From Alphaproteobacteria bacterium (GTDB lineage Bacteria; Pseudomonadota; Alphaproteobacteria; RF32; CAG-239), in assembly GCA_017939155.1 (NCBI GenBank), contig JAGAZZ010000002.1, forward strand, positions 1-59,514: a stretch of 59,514 nt of DNA, read 5' to 3'. The position numbers and the translations under genes are program-made. The notes beneath the pieces are model-generated. The model ran no database searches, was not told where the DNA came from, and saw only the letters and a program-made list of their open reading frames with translations. This document shows positions 1-8,791 of this stretch, one piece after another (the first letter of the stretch is position 1; every line of letters starts with the position of its first letter).

Positions 1-294
1 CGGTGAATTGTTTTTTCCATGAATTGTCAGACAATGTTAATTTGCGAGCGCTTGTAAAAGCGTGTTAGCAAATGTTACATTGCCTTGCCCGAAGCGAAGT
101 TATTGAGCGCATTAAGCGCGAAATCTACGCAGCAAGCAAAACCTGAGAGAGCTTTCGACAGCCCTATCGACATCTCTGCCGACGAAATAAATATAAAGAA
201 AACAAGGTTAATGTCAAGTTAAAAACTATAATTTCTTTGACAACTTAAAAACACACACTATACTCTCCTCTGGAAAAAACAAAGGAACAATAAA
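1..294. other. Leader region without a supported gene
   Basis: No convincing gene is visible in these 294 bases. A minus-strand reading frame of 33 codons (173 down to 75) exists but has only a weak Shine-Dalgarno sequence. The last 60 bases hold the promoter and ribosome binding site of the following prephenate dehydrogenase gene. Confidence 0.5.
237..264 (+). promoter_or_regulatory. Sigma-70-type promoter for tyrA
   Basis: A perfect -35 box TTGACA (237-242) and a -10 box TATACT (259-264) are separated by 16 bases. The start codon at 295 follows, with AAAGGA (281-286) as its ribosome binding site. Confidence 0.75.
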
Positions 295-1243
295 ATGATA
301 TTTAAAAAAGCTGCAATTTTAGGGATAGGGCTGATTGGTTCATCGCTTGCACGTAACTTAAAGCAAAATAATGATGTGCAAACGCTGGCAGTTTATGATA
401 AAAACACGGAAAATCTAAAAAAAGCCCAAACGTTGAACTTGGGTGATATGTGTACGGATAATCTTGAAACCGCCGTTGCTGACGCTGATGTTGTGATTTT
501 TGCCACCCCCCGTTTGTGCGTTTGGCGAATTGGCGCAAAATATCAAACCATACTTAAAAAAAGGCGCCATCATCACCGACACCGGCTCGGTTAAACAATA
601 CAGCCTCCAAGAGATAGAAAAACACCTAAACAAAGATGACGGCTTTGTCATTGTTGGCGGACATCCTGTTGCCGGAACGGAAAAATCCGGTCCCGAAAAC
701 GGCTTTGCCTCGTTATTCAAAGGTCGTTGGTGTATTTTAACTCCTGATGAAAATTCCACTCCTGAAGCCATCGCCCAAGTAACCCAAATGTGGGAACATT
801 GCGATATGTTGGTTGACACCATGCAAGCTGCCCATCATGATAAAGTGATGGCCGCGGTGTCGCACTTGCCGCAGTTAATCGCTTATTCAATCGTGGGTAC
901 AGTGGCAGACTTAGAGGGCTACGAACATAAGGAAATCATCAAATATTCCGCCGGCGGCTTTCGTGACTTCACGCGTATTGCCGGCTCTGACCCAACGATG
1001 TGGCGTGACATTTTTTTAACCAATAAACAAACGGTCTTGGAGCTGATACAGCGCTTTGTTGAAGATTTGATTGCTTTAGAGCGCAATATCCGTTGGGATG
1101 AAAGCGACAAGCTTTTTGCTCTGTTCAAACGCACGCAAAAAATCCGCAAAGATGTCATCGAGGCCAAACAAGACCAGCCTGAACATGAAAAACGTCTGTT
1201 GGAAGAAAACGCCGTTCAAACAAATGTTGACAATAAAAAATAA
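295..1243 (+). pseudogene. tyrA: Prephenate/arogenate dehydrogenase, frameshifted
   Basis: The product is an NAD(P)-dependent dehydrogenase of tyrosine synthesis that oxidatively decarboxylates prephenate or arogenate. The N-terminal part (295 onward) has the Rossmann motif GIGLIG at residues 10-15 and runs to VIFATP. The rest (VCAFGELAQ, then TDTGSVK and GGHPVAGTE) continues one frame over. The two frames meet in a run of six C at 506-511; with five C the reading would be continuous and give about 315 residues, normal for the family. Both halves look intact and well conserved, so a homopolymer sequencing error, a recent mutation or a phase-variable tract are all possible. The gene has its own promoter and no partner gene for aromatic synthesis beside it. 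Function is confident; whether it is active depends on the C run. Confidence 0.85.
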
Positions 1244-1283
1244 TCGATTAAATTATAAAAAAGTCTATTTTAGAGGAGATTTT

Positions 1284-1736
1284 ATGATGAATAAAAAATT
1301 TTTAAGTGCTATCGTATCGTTAGCAATGCTTGCAGGCTGTGCGGAAAATATTAACTCAGACCATTATTCTACCAGCCAAACCGGAAAGGTGTCTACCGTT
1401 TCGCAATGCACGGTGTTGAGCGTGCGTCAAGTGGGCGTTAATGATAATTCCGGCGCCGGAACAATGATAGGCGGCTTGGCTGGCGGTGTTGCCGGTTCAA
1501 CCATCGGTAGCGGCAGTACCGCACACACCTTGGGCGCTGTTGGTGGCGCATTGTTGGGTGGTCTTGTCGGTAGTGCGGCTGAAAAAGGCCTAACCTCGCA
1601 AACCGGTCTTGAATATATCGTTAAATTAGATAACGGACAAGTTCTTAGCATTACCCAAGGCACGGGGCAGGCGCTTGCTGTCGGTCAGCGTTGCTTGGTT
1701 CTCTTTGGCAGTACCAATCGCGTGATTGCTCAATAA
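1284..1736 (+). CDS. Glycine-zipper outer-membrane lipoprotein (17 kDa antigen / SlyB type)
   Basis: This is a small lipoprotein of 150 residues. It begins with a signal peptide ending in the lipobox LAGC, with the lipidated cysteine at about residue 19, followed by a short polar stretch. Residues about 55-100 form a glycine-rich double hydrophobic segment (GGLAGGVAGSTIG and GGALLGGLVGS), the 2TM glycine zipper of the rickettsial 17 kDa antigen and SlyB families. The C-terminal part, about 45 residues, is a small beta-rich domain. GAGGAG at 1273-1278 places the start at 1284, or at the adjacent ATG 1287. It lies 40 bases after tyrA and is probably anchored in the outer membrane, where SlyB-like proteins support envelope integrity. 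The exact role is inferred. Confidence 0.85.
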   Translation: MMNKKFLSAIVSLAMLAGCAENINSDHYSTSQTGKVSTVSQCTVLSVRQVGVNDNSGAGTMIGGLAGGVAGSTIGSGSTAHTLGAVGGALLGGLVGSAAEKGLTSQTGLEYIVKLDNGQVLSITQGTGQALAVGQRCLVLFGSTNRVIAQ

Positions 1737-1740
1737 AAAG

Positions 1741-2613
1741 ATGAAACGTTACGTTTGGGCAGTCATAGTTGTTTTGATTGCCATATCAGGAATAGGTTAC
1801 GGATACCTCGGGAAGAACCGCCCGATGGTATCCGTTGTTATGTTAACCTATAAACGGGCGGATATACTGCCCAATGCCATAGAGAGCATTTTAGCCCAAA
1901 CTTATCAAGATTTTGAATTTATTATCTTAAACGACGGTTCGCCGGATAATACCGATGAGGTCATCGCCAAATATCAAGACCCGCGGATACGCTATTATAA
2001 AAATGCGGAAAACAAGGGAATAGCCTATTCGCGCAACCGCGCCGCCTCGCTTGCCCACGGCAAATACATTATGATTATGGACGATGATGACATAAGCTTG
2101 CCTGAACGGATGCAAAAACAAGTGGCATATCTTGAAAACAATCCTGAAATAACCGTCGTTGCCGGACAGATAGAAGGCTTAAGCCGAGTACCCGAAACGC
2201 ATGATGATATTGCCTCAGGCTTAATCCAGTATAACAACTTCGGTAACGCTAATATAATGTATTGTGCCGATTTTGCTAAAAAACATAACATAAAATACAA
2301 AACAGACATAGAATTTGGGGAAGACTGGTATTTTTGGCTGCAAATGTTGTTTGCTAAAGCACATTTTGCCAGTATAAAAGATGAAGTTACCCTCAGAAAC
2401 CCTCATACGCCAAAGCATTATCGCGTCGATGTTGAGCACTTAAACAATCAAGTAAGGCAATATGTCGGAAGTTTCTTTTCTCCGTCTGCCCCGGACGCAT
2501 TTTATGAAGCCGATGCCTGCGGTAAGCTCCGGATGATTGCGCTAAAAAATATTTTTTCCAAAGAGTATCAGCAAAATTTATTTAAAGCGAACTCTTGTGC
2601 TGAACCTGATTAA
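1741..2613 (+). CDS. Membrane-anchored family 2 glycosyltransferase
   Basis: The protein (about 290 residues) starts with one hydrophobic anchor (residues about 4-22) followed by a GT-A fold catalytic domain of family GT2. Motifs are VSVVMLTYKR at the start of the fold, NDGSPDNT, the region NKGIAYSRNRA, and the acidic cluster MDDDD in place of the usual DxD for metal and sugar-nucleotide binding. An EDWYF motif lies further on and is common in this family. ATG 1741 is preferred over a TTG at 1726 that overlaps the upstream gene; neither has a good ribosome binding site, so translation may depend on coupling to the lipoprotein gene, which ends 4 bases earlier. Its 3' end overlaps the convergent sirtuin gene by 32 bases. 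The sugar and acceptor cannot be told. Confidence 0.82.
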   Translation: MKRYVWAVIVVLIAISGIGYGYLGKNRPMVSVVMLTYKRADILPNAIESILAQTYQDFEFIILNDGSPDNTDEVIAKYQDPRIRYYKNAENKGIAYSRNRAASLAHGKYIMIMDDDDISLPERMQKQVAYLENNPEITVVAGQIEGLSRVPETHDDIASGLIQYNNFGNANIMYCADFAKKHNIKYKTDIEFGEDWYFWLQMLFAKAHFASIKDEVTLRNPHTPKHYRVDVEHLNNQVRQYVGSFFSPSAPDAFYEADACGKLRMIALKNIFSKEYQQNLFKANSCAEPD

Positions 2614-3310
2614 GCAAGTCATCAACAAACTTTGGCAACATTACACCGGCTTTGCCCATAATGTGCTTGTCAAAATAAAAGTTATTAGATGTTGCCTCCA
2701 GGTTAAACTCCACCGTGTCCGCGCCGTAATATTTCGCCGTCTGCACAAAACTAGCCGCCGGAAATACCACGCCGGACGTGCCGACCGATAAAAACAAATC
2801 CGCTTTGCGTAATAATTCTTCAACCTTGTTCATACAAAGTAAATCCTCACCGAAAAAGACAATATTGGGCTTCATCATCCCCATAACCCCGCAGCTTTCG
2901 CATACCGTTTCCGAGCTCACATCACCCCACGTTTCAATCACTTTGCCGCAGTGAAGACAAACCGCTTGGTTAATCTGCCCGTGAATATGGTGTACATTTT
3001 TGCTTTTGGCTTTTTCGTGCAACGTGTCAATATTTTGCGTGATGATATGAACTTCTGCCGGATATTCCTGTTGTAATTTTGTAATCGCCAAATGCGCGTT
3101 ATTAGGTTTGGCGTTCCATAATTCGGGCTTCATATTGTTATAAAAATCATGCACATAATCCGGATTTTTATAATATGCCTCAATCGTTGCCACATCTTCC
3201 ACTCGATGGTTGTTCCAAAGCCCGTTTTCACTGCGAAACGTCGCCAGTCCCGATTCGGCGGAAATGCCCGCACCGGTCAAAATCAGGATGTTATTGTATT
3301 TTTCTTTCAT
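2582..3310 (-). CDS. cobB: Sir2-family NAD-dependent protein deacylase
   Basis: The product (242 residues) removes acyl groups from lysines using NAD+. It shows the family signatures in order: GAGISAESGLATFR (NAD binding), TQNIDTLHEKA, HIHGQ with the catalytic His, two Cys pairs (CLHCG and CESCG) that bind structural zinc, PNIVFFGE and VGTSGVVFPAA. Bacterial CobB and SIRT5-type enzymes carry a Y-x-x-R motif that recognises succinyl and malonyl groups; here the matching segment is FYNNMK, with Met60 where the Arg is expected. It may therefore prefer acetyl substrates. The start at 3310 follows a GAGG ribosome binding site. The 3' end overlaps the convergent glycosyltransferase gene. Confidence 0.9.
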   Translation of the reverse strand: MKEKYNNILILTGAGISAESGLATFRSENGLWNNHRVEDVATIEAYYKNPDYVHDFYNNMKPELWNAKPNNAHLAITKLQQEYPAEVHIITQNIDTLHEKAKSKNVHHIHGQINQAVCLHCGKVIETWGDVSSETVCESCGVMGMMKPNIVFFGEDLLCMNKVEELLRKADLFLSVGTSGVVFPAASFVQTAKYYGADTVEFNLEATSNNFYFDKHIMGKAGVMLPKFVDDLLNQVQHKSSL

Positions 3311-3404
3311 CAGAACCTCTTAAAGCTTTTCTTAAACAATTTAAGTTATAAATAACACAAATTGTCGTTTTGGCAATGATTTTAATACTTAGGAGAATAA
3401 AATT

Positions 3405-4109
3405 ATGTGTTGTAACTCAATACTTGCCCTTTTAGCACTCATAGCCGGTTTTGGCGCCATCATTTATCTGATTTATCAGACCTATTCATACATTCGTTGC
3501 GGTTGTGGTAAATATGGGCCGTTTGTGTCGTCCTACGGCAAAATAAAAGAAGATATAATAGACAAGGCAAGAGAAATCTTAAAAAACTCCAAAAAACCTC
3601 TGAAAATTACGGATTTAGGTTGCGGCAGTGGGGCGCTGTTAATCCCGTTAGCTAAAGAGTTTCCAGAGCATGAGTTTATCGGGCTTGATTGGGATGTGGT
3701 GCCGTTGATGATGGGCAAAATCAAGTCCCACGGCTTGAAAAACATCAAGTTTGTTAAAGGTGATTATATGAAAACCTCTCATGCCGATATGGATTTGATT
3801 TTGTGCTATGTCTTAAAAGTTACCGGCGAACCCTTGGGCAAAAAGCTCAATGCCGAAATCAAAGACACCTGCACCGTCATCTCCGAGATGTTTCCTTTAG
3901 GACACTTAAAAGAGATAGAACAGATTAACTCGAGCCTCTTTGGCGTGCCGGAAAAAATCTTTATCTATAAAAAACAAAAAACGGCTTTAAAAGAAAAACA
4001 AAAAACGGAAAAAATAAAGTCCGAAAAGGCTTCTAAAAAGGTAACAAAAAAGCCACAGGAGGAACATAAAACCAAAACATCGAAAAAATCCTCCCCGAAA
4101 AAACATTAG
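3405..4109 (+). CDS. Membrane-anchored class I SAM methyltransferase-like protein
   Basis: The protein has 234 residues. A hydrophobic segment (residues about 5-28) is followed by a short Cys-containing linker (RCGCGKYG). A methyltransferase fold begins near residue 64 with the SAM-binding motif DLGCGSGALL and an acidic strand end (GLDWD). The last 50 residues are a low-complexity Lys/Glu/Thr tail rich in KK pairs, probably cytoplasmic and possibly nucleic-acid or membrane-surface binding. The substrate is unknown. Similar membrane-tethered methyltransferases occur in alphaproteobacteria as uncharacterised proteins. AGGAG precedes the ATG at 3405 and an intrinsic terminator follows the gene. 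Confidence 0.7.
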   Translation: MCCNSILALLALIAGFGAIIYLIYQTYSYIRCGCGKYGPFVSSYGKIKEDIIDKAREILKNSKKPLKITDLGCGSGALLIPLAKEFPEHEFIGLDWDVVPLMMGKIKSHGLKNIKFVKGDYMKTSHADMDLILCYVLKVTGEPLGKKLNAEIKDTCTVISEMFPLGHLKEIEQINSSLFGVPEKIFIYKKQKTALKEKQKTEKIKSEKASKKVTKKPQEEHKTKTSKKSSPKKH

Positions 4110-4122
4110 AAACCTCAAAATA

Positions 4123-4144
4123 AGCCGCTCAAATGAGCGGCTTT
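4123..4144 (+). terminator. Intrinsic terminator after the methyltransferase-like gene
   Basis: An 8-bp GC-rich stem (AGCCGCTC 4123-4130 with GAGCGGCT 4135-4142) closes a four-base loop and is followed by a short T stretch. The T run is short, so efficiency may be moderate. Confidence 0.6.
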
Positions 4145-4153
4145 AAAGTATGG

Positions 4154-4191
4154 AGTTGATGACAAAAAACGTACCTTTTTTTTCATCAACT
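4154..4191 (+). repeat. Long inverted repeat, second terminator or operator
   Basis: AGTTGATG at 4154-4161 pairs with CATCAACT at 4184-4191. The inner A run (4164-4169) pairs with a T run (4176-4183) around a six-base loop. A T-rich stretch follows from 4198. It lies only 9 bases after the previous terminator and about 110 bases before the next start codon. Confidence 0.5.
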
Positions 4192-4298
4192 GTCAACTTT
4201 TTTCTTTATTGCTAAATCAAGAGGTTATGTCTTTTGAAAATTGCTGAGAAAAAATGTACAATAATTTTCAGCAACTAAACGATGAGATGGAGGAAAAA

Positions 4299-5000
4299 AT
4301 GAGTGATTTTAATATAAACGAATTAAGAAATAATGCCTATAAAGACAAAGACGGATTGACAAATCACGAAGCAATGGCGTGGGACTATCTTCACGGAAAT
4401 AATGGTTTTGAAAAACATAGCTTAAGTGGTGTTCTAAAAGAAATGGGATTTCCGGAAGATTCGTATATGGTTGTAAGAAAAGGGGATAATTCGGTTAAAG
4501 TAGGAGACCACTATGACGCCAATGGACAATTGGTAGAAAATCCATATTCAACTTTTGGCGGGTATCATAAAACCCCGGGGTGCCAATTAGATGAGTATGA
4601 ATACAATGACGAATATATGAGACACTCTTATTCACCAAATGGTCAGGTACCAAATGGGATAACCGGCTCCAATAACGGAGTGTACTCAGCGCAAGCTTAT
4701 TTGGGCGATGAAATCATTGTGACAAAAGACCGCAGAATAAAAGAAGCACTTGAGGAACAGCTATCATTTAAAAAAGATGTTATGGGCGTTCCGTTATCTA
4801 ATGGAGGTATCATCATGGATTCGGGATATCGTGATAAGTGGAACAGAGTGAAATTGTGGGGAAATATGGTTGATAACCATAGGAAAAATGGAGATAAATT
4901 ACCCGAACCGAAATATTTAAATATTCAAGAAAAATATGAAAAAATAGAGGCTGCCAGAAATACGCAGATGCTAAATAAAATGAATCGTTTTTCGCGTTAA
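4299..5000 (+). CDS. Hypothetical soluble protein
   Basis: I do not recognise the family. The 233-residue product is hydrophilic, with no signal peptide or membrane segment, and rich in Asn, Tyr and Gly in its middle (residues about 60-140, with several short GxxxNG-like turns). The C-terminal 40 residues look helical and charged. The start at 4299 is chosen because a strong GGAGG lies at 4289-4293; an in-frame upstream ATG at 4254 lacks one. It stands alone between a double terminator and a small membrane-protein gene. The composition hints at an accessory or secreted-effector-like protein, but that is speculation. Confidence 0.6.
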   Translation: MSDFNINELRNNAYKDKDGLTNHEAMAWDYLHGNNGFEKHSLSGVLKEMGFPEDSYMVVRKGDNSVKVGDHYDANGQLVENPYSTFGGYHKTPGCQLDEYEYNDEYMRHSYSPNGQVPNGITGSNNGVYSAQAYLGDEIIVTKDRRIKEALEEQLSFKKDVMGVPLSNGGIIMDSGYRDKWNRVKLWGNMVDNHRKNGDKLPEPKYLNIQEKYEKIEAARNTQMLNKMNRFSR

Positions 5001-5083
5001 AAACAGTTTTTTCATATTAGTAAAATCTTAAACAATCCTTTCTACAATAATAGACATTAAGTGCATAAGAAAGGAATGAACTA

Positions 5084-5419
5084 ATGTCTAAAAAAACTTG
5101 TTTTATGATTTTTATAGCCTCACTTGTGATTATTTTAACCTCTTATGTGTTGAATTTCTCGACCATAACAAGAGAGGTCGGGCGCGTGTTTGCGCAAATG
5201 CAAAGTATTTATATTGCCCTGTCAGCCGTTATTATAGCGCTAATCTTGGCTAAAACTAAACAATACTGGCTCTTGATGTTGGGAATTGCCGTGATTGCCG
5301 CGGCGGTGGTGCAGGTGTTGGTGTTAGGCGGCACGCTGATGACGGTGGCGTTGCTTTATAAAGTCATTGCCTTTTTGGTTTATGCGTATTTGGTACTCTT
5401 AGTCCGCTATATGCTCTAA
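5084..5419 (+). CDS. Small four-helix membrane protein
   Basis: This is a 111-residue, very hydrophobic protein with about four predicted membrane segments (residues about 6-25, 41-57, 62-82 and 86-110). Few polar residues lie between them. There is no family I can name and no catalytic motif. AAGGAA (5072-5077) precedes the ATG at 5084, and a strong intrinsic terminator follows, so it forms a single-gene unit. Confidence 0.65.
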   Translation: MSKKTCFMIFIASLVIILTSYVLNFSTITREVGRVFAQMQSIYIALSAVIIALILAKTKQYWLLMLGIAVIAAAVVQVLVLGGTLMTVALLYKVIAFLVYAYLVLLVRYML

Positions 5420-5435
5420 ATAAACGAAACAAGAG

Positions 5436-5463
5436 AAGGGGCGCCGCTGAGCGCTCCTTTTTT
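5436..5463 (+). terminator. Intrinsic terminator
   Basis: AAGGGGCGC (5436-5444) pairs with GCGCTCCTT (5451-5459) around a six-base loop and runs into six T (5458-5463). Confidence 0.8.
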
Positions 5464-5527
5464 ATTGCAATTAAGTTTTATGTGTGCTAATATCTCCTTA
5501 AATTTAAATAAAAAAAGGATGAAACCA

Positions 5528-6676
5528 ATGGAGCCGATTAGACCAGGCGAGCTTAAAGCTACCGATGCCGTGATTTTTTTTGACAATATCTGTGATAATA
5601 ACGGATGTAAGCTGACAAGGTCGGAAAAGCGCAGTCGTTTGAAAGACTTGATGAAAGAGGTTTATGATACGCCGGAGGTTAATATGTGCCTTTTATCCGA
5701 GGGCAAAACCTATCCGCTGATTGTTTGCCGTCAAAACCCCGGTCGAGCCCAGTTTTATTATTTTAATAATATCGACGCGCCTCAAGAAGAAGTTTTGCAA
5801 ACTTTTGCTCAAAAAACCGGCATAACCTGTAAACTGGAAAATTATCCTGAAAAACAAGCCGGTGAGCTTATCGCCAACGACGCCAAACAACTTTTAGATG
5901 AAGTGTGTGAAAATGGGGTTAAGTTGACCGGAACGGCTAAGCTTGAAAAACTGCATAACTGGTTTAAAACGCTCTACAATACACCACAAAACAATCGCTG
6001 TCTGACCCCGAAAGGCGAAGTCCCCATCATCGTCAAGCGAAAAGGGGTGAACAACAAAACCATGCTCTGCCTGAATACTTCCGAATATCAGACGCAGGTT
6101 ATGGCAGCTTTTGCCAGACACATCGGCGCCATATATCTTAAAGAAAAAGAAAATGCTGAGCCTCTATTAAACAAACAACCGGGCGAGATGACCGCAAGAG
6201 AATGCGCACGGATTTTTCATAATGTGCCGAATTGTAAAAGCGATTACAGCAAAAAATATGCTTCGCCCAAGCTGGTCGAGTGGTTTGAGCAGATTTATAA
6301 TCGCCCTGACCTAAATGAGGTTGCAGTGCCGTCAGGCAAAAAAGTGCCGCTTCTTGTGCGCCGTCAAAGCGTTGCTCAGCAATGTATATGCTTAAATACG
6401 TCTGACGAGGTTGTCAAACCCTTTGTCATCAGGCGCTTTGCCGCGCTTATCCGCGCTGATGTTTGCCTTGATAATCTAACTATCCGCCAAGACAATCCTC
6501 AAAGTCTTTATAAAACAATGCTTGGTTTAAAGAAAGTTGAATGTCAAACGAAAAACCAAAAGGAACAAGCCTATTATCATGCCTACGCGCAAAAGGTTTA
6601 TGAAAAAATCTCTCTTTTAAATAAAGAAATCACTTTGACAGACTATCTGAAAAAACACCAAAAAGCAAACGGATAA
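5528..6676 (+). CDS. Protein with three tandem homologous domains, unknown function
   Basis: The 382-residue product is built from three diverged copies of one module of about 100-110 residues, starting near residues 5, 115 and 220. Each opens with GEL or GEM plus an A/T-rich helix (GELKATDA, GELIANDA, GEMTAREC), then a Cys-containing helix, a W/M-x-x-x-Y segment ending in YDTP, YNTP or YNRP, then a basic strand (PLIVCRQ, PIIVKRK, PLLVRRQ) and an F-A-x-x-x-G/R helix. The last 60 residues form a separate helical tail. I know no family with this module. No signal peptide or membrane segment is seen. The start at 5528 has AAAGGA 9 bases ahead; ATG 5519 is the alternative. Confidence 0.7.
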   Translation: MEPIRPGELKATDAVIFFDNICDNNGCKLTRSEKRSRLKDLMKEVYDTPEVNMCLLSEGKTYPLIVCRQNPGRAQFYYFNNIDAPQEEVLQTFAQKTGITCKLENYPEKQAGELIANDAKQLLDEVCENGVKLTGTAKLEKLHNWFKTLYNTPQNNRCLTPKGEVPIIVKRKGVNNKTMLCLNTSEYQTQVMAAFARHIGAIYLKEKENAEPLLNKQPGEMTARECARIFHNVPNCKSDYSKKYASPKLVEWFEQIYNRPDLNEVAVPSGKKVPLLVRRQSVAQQCICLNTSDEVVKPFVIRRFAALIRADVCLDNLTIRQDNPQSLYKTMLGLKKVECQTKNQKEQAYYHAYAQKVYEKISLLNKEITLTDYLKKHQKANG

Positions 6677-6813
6677 AAATAAGCGCCGTGCTGATAAGAG
6701 AAAAAAGTCCTATTGTAAAAATAAATTTACAAAGATATTTACATTTAAAACAAAATGTCTTAAGCTCATTCCTGCTTTAAAAACAACATTTAATCAATGG
6801 GGAATTATTTAAA

Positions 6814-8202
6814 ATGTTAAAAAGAACGAAAATTGTTGATTTGTTAAACTCAAGTACGACCAAAGACCAAGTTTTAGCTAAAGGTTGGGTCAGAACCAGA
6901 AGGGATGCCAAAGGCTTCTCTTTTATCGAATTAAATGACGGCTCTTGCCTTAAAAACCTGCAAATCATCGCCAATAATAATCTCCCCAATTATGATAATG
7001 TCAAGGCGTTAACTACCGGCTCTTCTATTGCCGTGACCGGCGCTTTGGTCGCCTCACAGGGTGGCAGCCAAAAATATGAAGTTGTTGCGGAAAATATCGA
7101 AATTTATAGTTTAGCACCGGATGATTTTCCGATTCAAAAGAAAAAACACACTGACGAATATCTGCGCACCATCGCCCATCTTCGTCCGCGCGCCAACAAA
7201 TACGCCGCGGCGTTTCGGGTTCGCTCGGCGTTGTCTTATGCAATTCATAAGTTCTTTCAAGAGCGCGGTTTTAAATATGTTCATACCCCGATTATCACCG
7301 GCTCAGACTGCGAAGGGGCAGGGGAGATGTTTCAAATCACCACACTTGATATGAAAAATCCGCCCAAACTTCCCGACGGCTCAATTGATTATAGTCAGGA
7401 TTTCTTCGGCAAATCCGCTCACTTAACCGTTTCCGGGCAATTAAACGGTGAAATGTACGCTTGCGCCTTAGGCGATATTTACACCTTCGGACCGACATTC
7501 AGAGCGGAAAATTCCAACACCGCGCGCCATGCCGCCGAGTTTTGGATGATTGAGCCTGAAATGGCCTTTGCCGATATTTATGATGATATGGACTTGGCTG
7601 AGGATATGGTTCGTTTTTGTGTCACCGAAGTCATGGAAAAATGCGCTGATGATATTGAGCTTTTTGCAAAATTTGTTGACCCGACCTTGATGGAAACACT
7701 CAACAACATCAAAAATAACAGTTTTGCCCGTATCACCTACACCGAGGCAATTGAAATTATGCAAAAATCCGGCAAAAAGTTTGAATACGCTCCCGAATAC
7801 GGAATTGATATGCAAACCGAACACGAACGCTTTTTAGCCGAAGTTTATTTCAAGCGTCCGGTTATCGTGCGCGATTATCCTAAAGAAATCAAAGCTTTTT
7901 ATATGCGTATGAACGAGGATAATAAAACCGTTGCCGCGATGGACGTTCTTGTCCCGAGAATAGGTGAGTTGATTGGCGGCTCGCAACGTGAAGAACGCTA
8001 TGATTTGTTGCAAAAAAGAATTCAGGAATTAGGAATGCGCTTAGAGGATTATTCTTGGTATCTCGATTCGCGCAAATATGGTTCCGTTCCTCACGCCGGA
8101 TTCGGTTTGGGGTTTGAACGGATGATGATGTTATTAACCGGCATTGCCAATATTCGTGATGTCATCCCGTTTCCGCGTACCCCGAAATCATTAAATTTCT
8201 AG
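6814..8202 (+). CDS. asnS: Asparaginyl-tRNA synthetase
   Basis: This class II aminoacyl-tRNA synthetase (462 residues, about the E. coli length) charges tRNA-Asn with asparagine in the cytoplasm. An N-terminal OB-fold anticodon-binding domain occupies about residues 15-100 ([11 protein letters not shown]). The catalytic domain follows, with motif 2 ([20 protein letters not shown]) and motif 3 ([11 protein letters not shown], then IRDVIPFPR). All key regions look intact. GGGGA lies 11 bases before the ATG at 6814. The next gene starts 9 bases after its stop and is probably cotranscribed. Confidence 0.97.
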   Translation: MLKRTKIVDLLNSSTTKDQVLAKGWVRTRRDAKGFSFIELNDGSCLKNLQIIANNNLPNYDNVKALTTGSSIAVTGALVASQGGSQKYEVVAENIEIYSLAPDDFPIQKKKHTDEYLRTIAHLRPRANKYAAAFRVRSALSYAIHKFFQERGFKYVHTPIITGSDCEGAGEMFQITTLDMKNPPKLPDGSIDYSQDFFGKSAHLTVSGQLNGEMYACALGDIYTFGPTFRAENSNTARHAAEFWMIEPEMAFADIYDDMDLAEDMVRFCVTEVMEKCADDIELFAKFVDPTLMETLNNIKNNSFARITYTEAIEIMQKSGKKFEYAPEYGIDMQTEHERFLAEVYFKRPVIVRDYPKEIKAFYMRMNEDNKTVAAMDVLVPRIGELIGGSQREERYDLLQKRIQELGMRLEDYSWYLDSRKYGSVPHAGFGLGFERMMMLLTGIANIRDVIPFPRTPKSLNF

Positions 8203-8211
8203 GAGAAAAAA

Positions 8212-8790
8212 ATGGCAAAGCTTTTATTCTTTTTGATGCTGATGAGTCTTCCTGCTTTTGCAGACGAAGCCGCTGTTTCAACTGAGGCAGCAGTTGCTGA
8301 AGTGGTTAAAGAAGTAAAAGATTTGCCATCTGCTCTTACTTCACAAGCGGAACCGAAACCGGAAGAGGCAATCGTCTATACGGTTGAAAAAAAGCTCATC
8401 CCGTTGCCAGAGTGTAATTCGCCCAAGCTCTTAACCAGCGCCAAAGAGCATATCGCCACATTTTTACAAAAAGCCTCTACTAACAGCACGCTCTTTCGCC
8501 GTCGGCGCCATTTTATCTTAAAAAGTTTAGACGCTTTCACCACCGAAAATATTGCCGATTATAAAACATCTGCTCAAAGCCCCGTTTCAGACATTATTGC
8601 TGATTTAAAAATGAACAGCGGCGTGTTGGAAGAAAATATGCGTTTATGTAAAAACGAAAACATCTATCGCTCCGAGTCCCCGCTCTTTCTCTTAATTTGG
8701 CCCGAAGAAGGGAAATATAAAGTTCGGGTCATCAACCTCTCGGACAAACGCTATGTGGATTTGGAAACATCCTTTGTTTATGAAGAATAG
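8212..8790 (+). CDS. Secreted hypothetical protein
   Basis: The 192-residue protein begins with a clear signal peptide (hydrophobic residues 3-15, cleavage after AFA at about residue 17). Next is an acidic Ala/Glu/Val-rich linker to about residue 60, then a small folded domain with two Cys (near residues 66 and 146) that may pair in the periplasm. I cannot assign a family. AGGAG lies directly ahead of the ATG, 9 bases after asnS, so the two likely share a transcript. Confidence 0.7.
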   Translation: MAKLLFFLMLMSLPAFADEAAVSTEAAVAEVVKEVKDLPSALTSQAEPKPEEAIVYTVEKKLIPLPECNSPKLLTSAKEHIATFLQKASTNSTLFRRRRHFILKSLDAFTTENIADYKTSAQSPVSDIIADLKMNSGVLEENMRLCKNENIYRSESPLFLLIWPEEGKYKVRVINLSDKRYVDLETSFVYEE

Positions 8791-8791
8791 A

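Noticed and set aside
75..173. Minus-strand gene of 33 codons
   Set aside because: It has only a weak ribosome binding site, no recognisable domain, and is short enough to arise by chance.
506..511. Programmed ribosomal frameshift in tyrA
   Set aside because: No slippery heptamer, stop-codon arrangement or downstream structure of the known kinds is visible; the family is not known to use frameshifting.
415..822. Minus-strand protein inside tyrA
   Set aside because: It overlaps a strongly conserved gene in another frame and shows no domain; it is a shadow frame. The same applies to 38910-39599 inside hppA and 42629-43114 inside the C5 methyltransferase.
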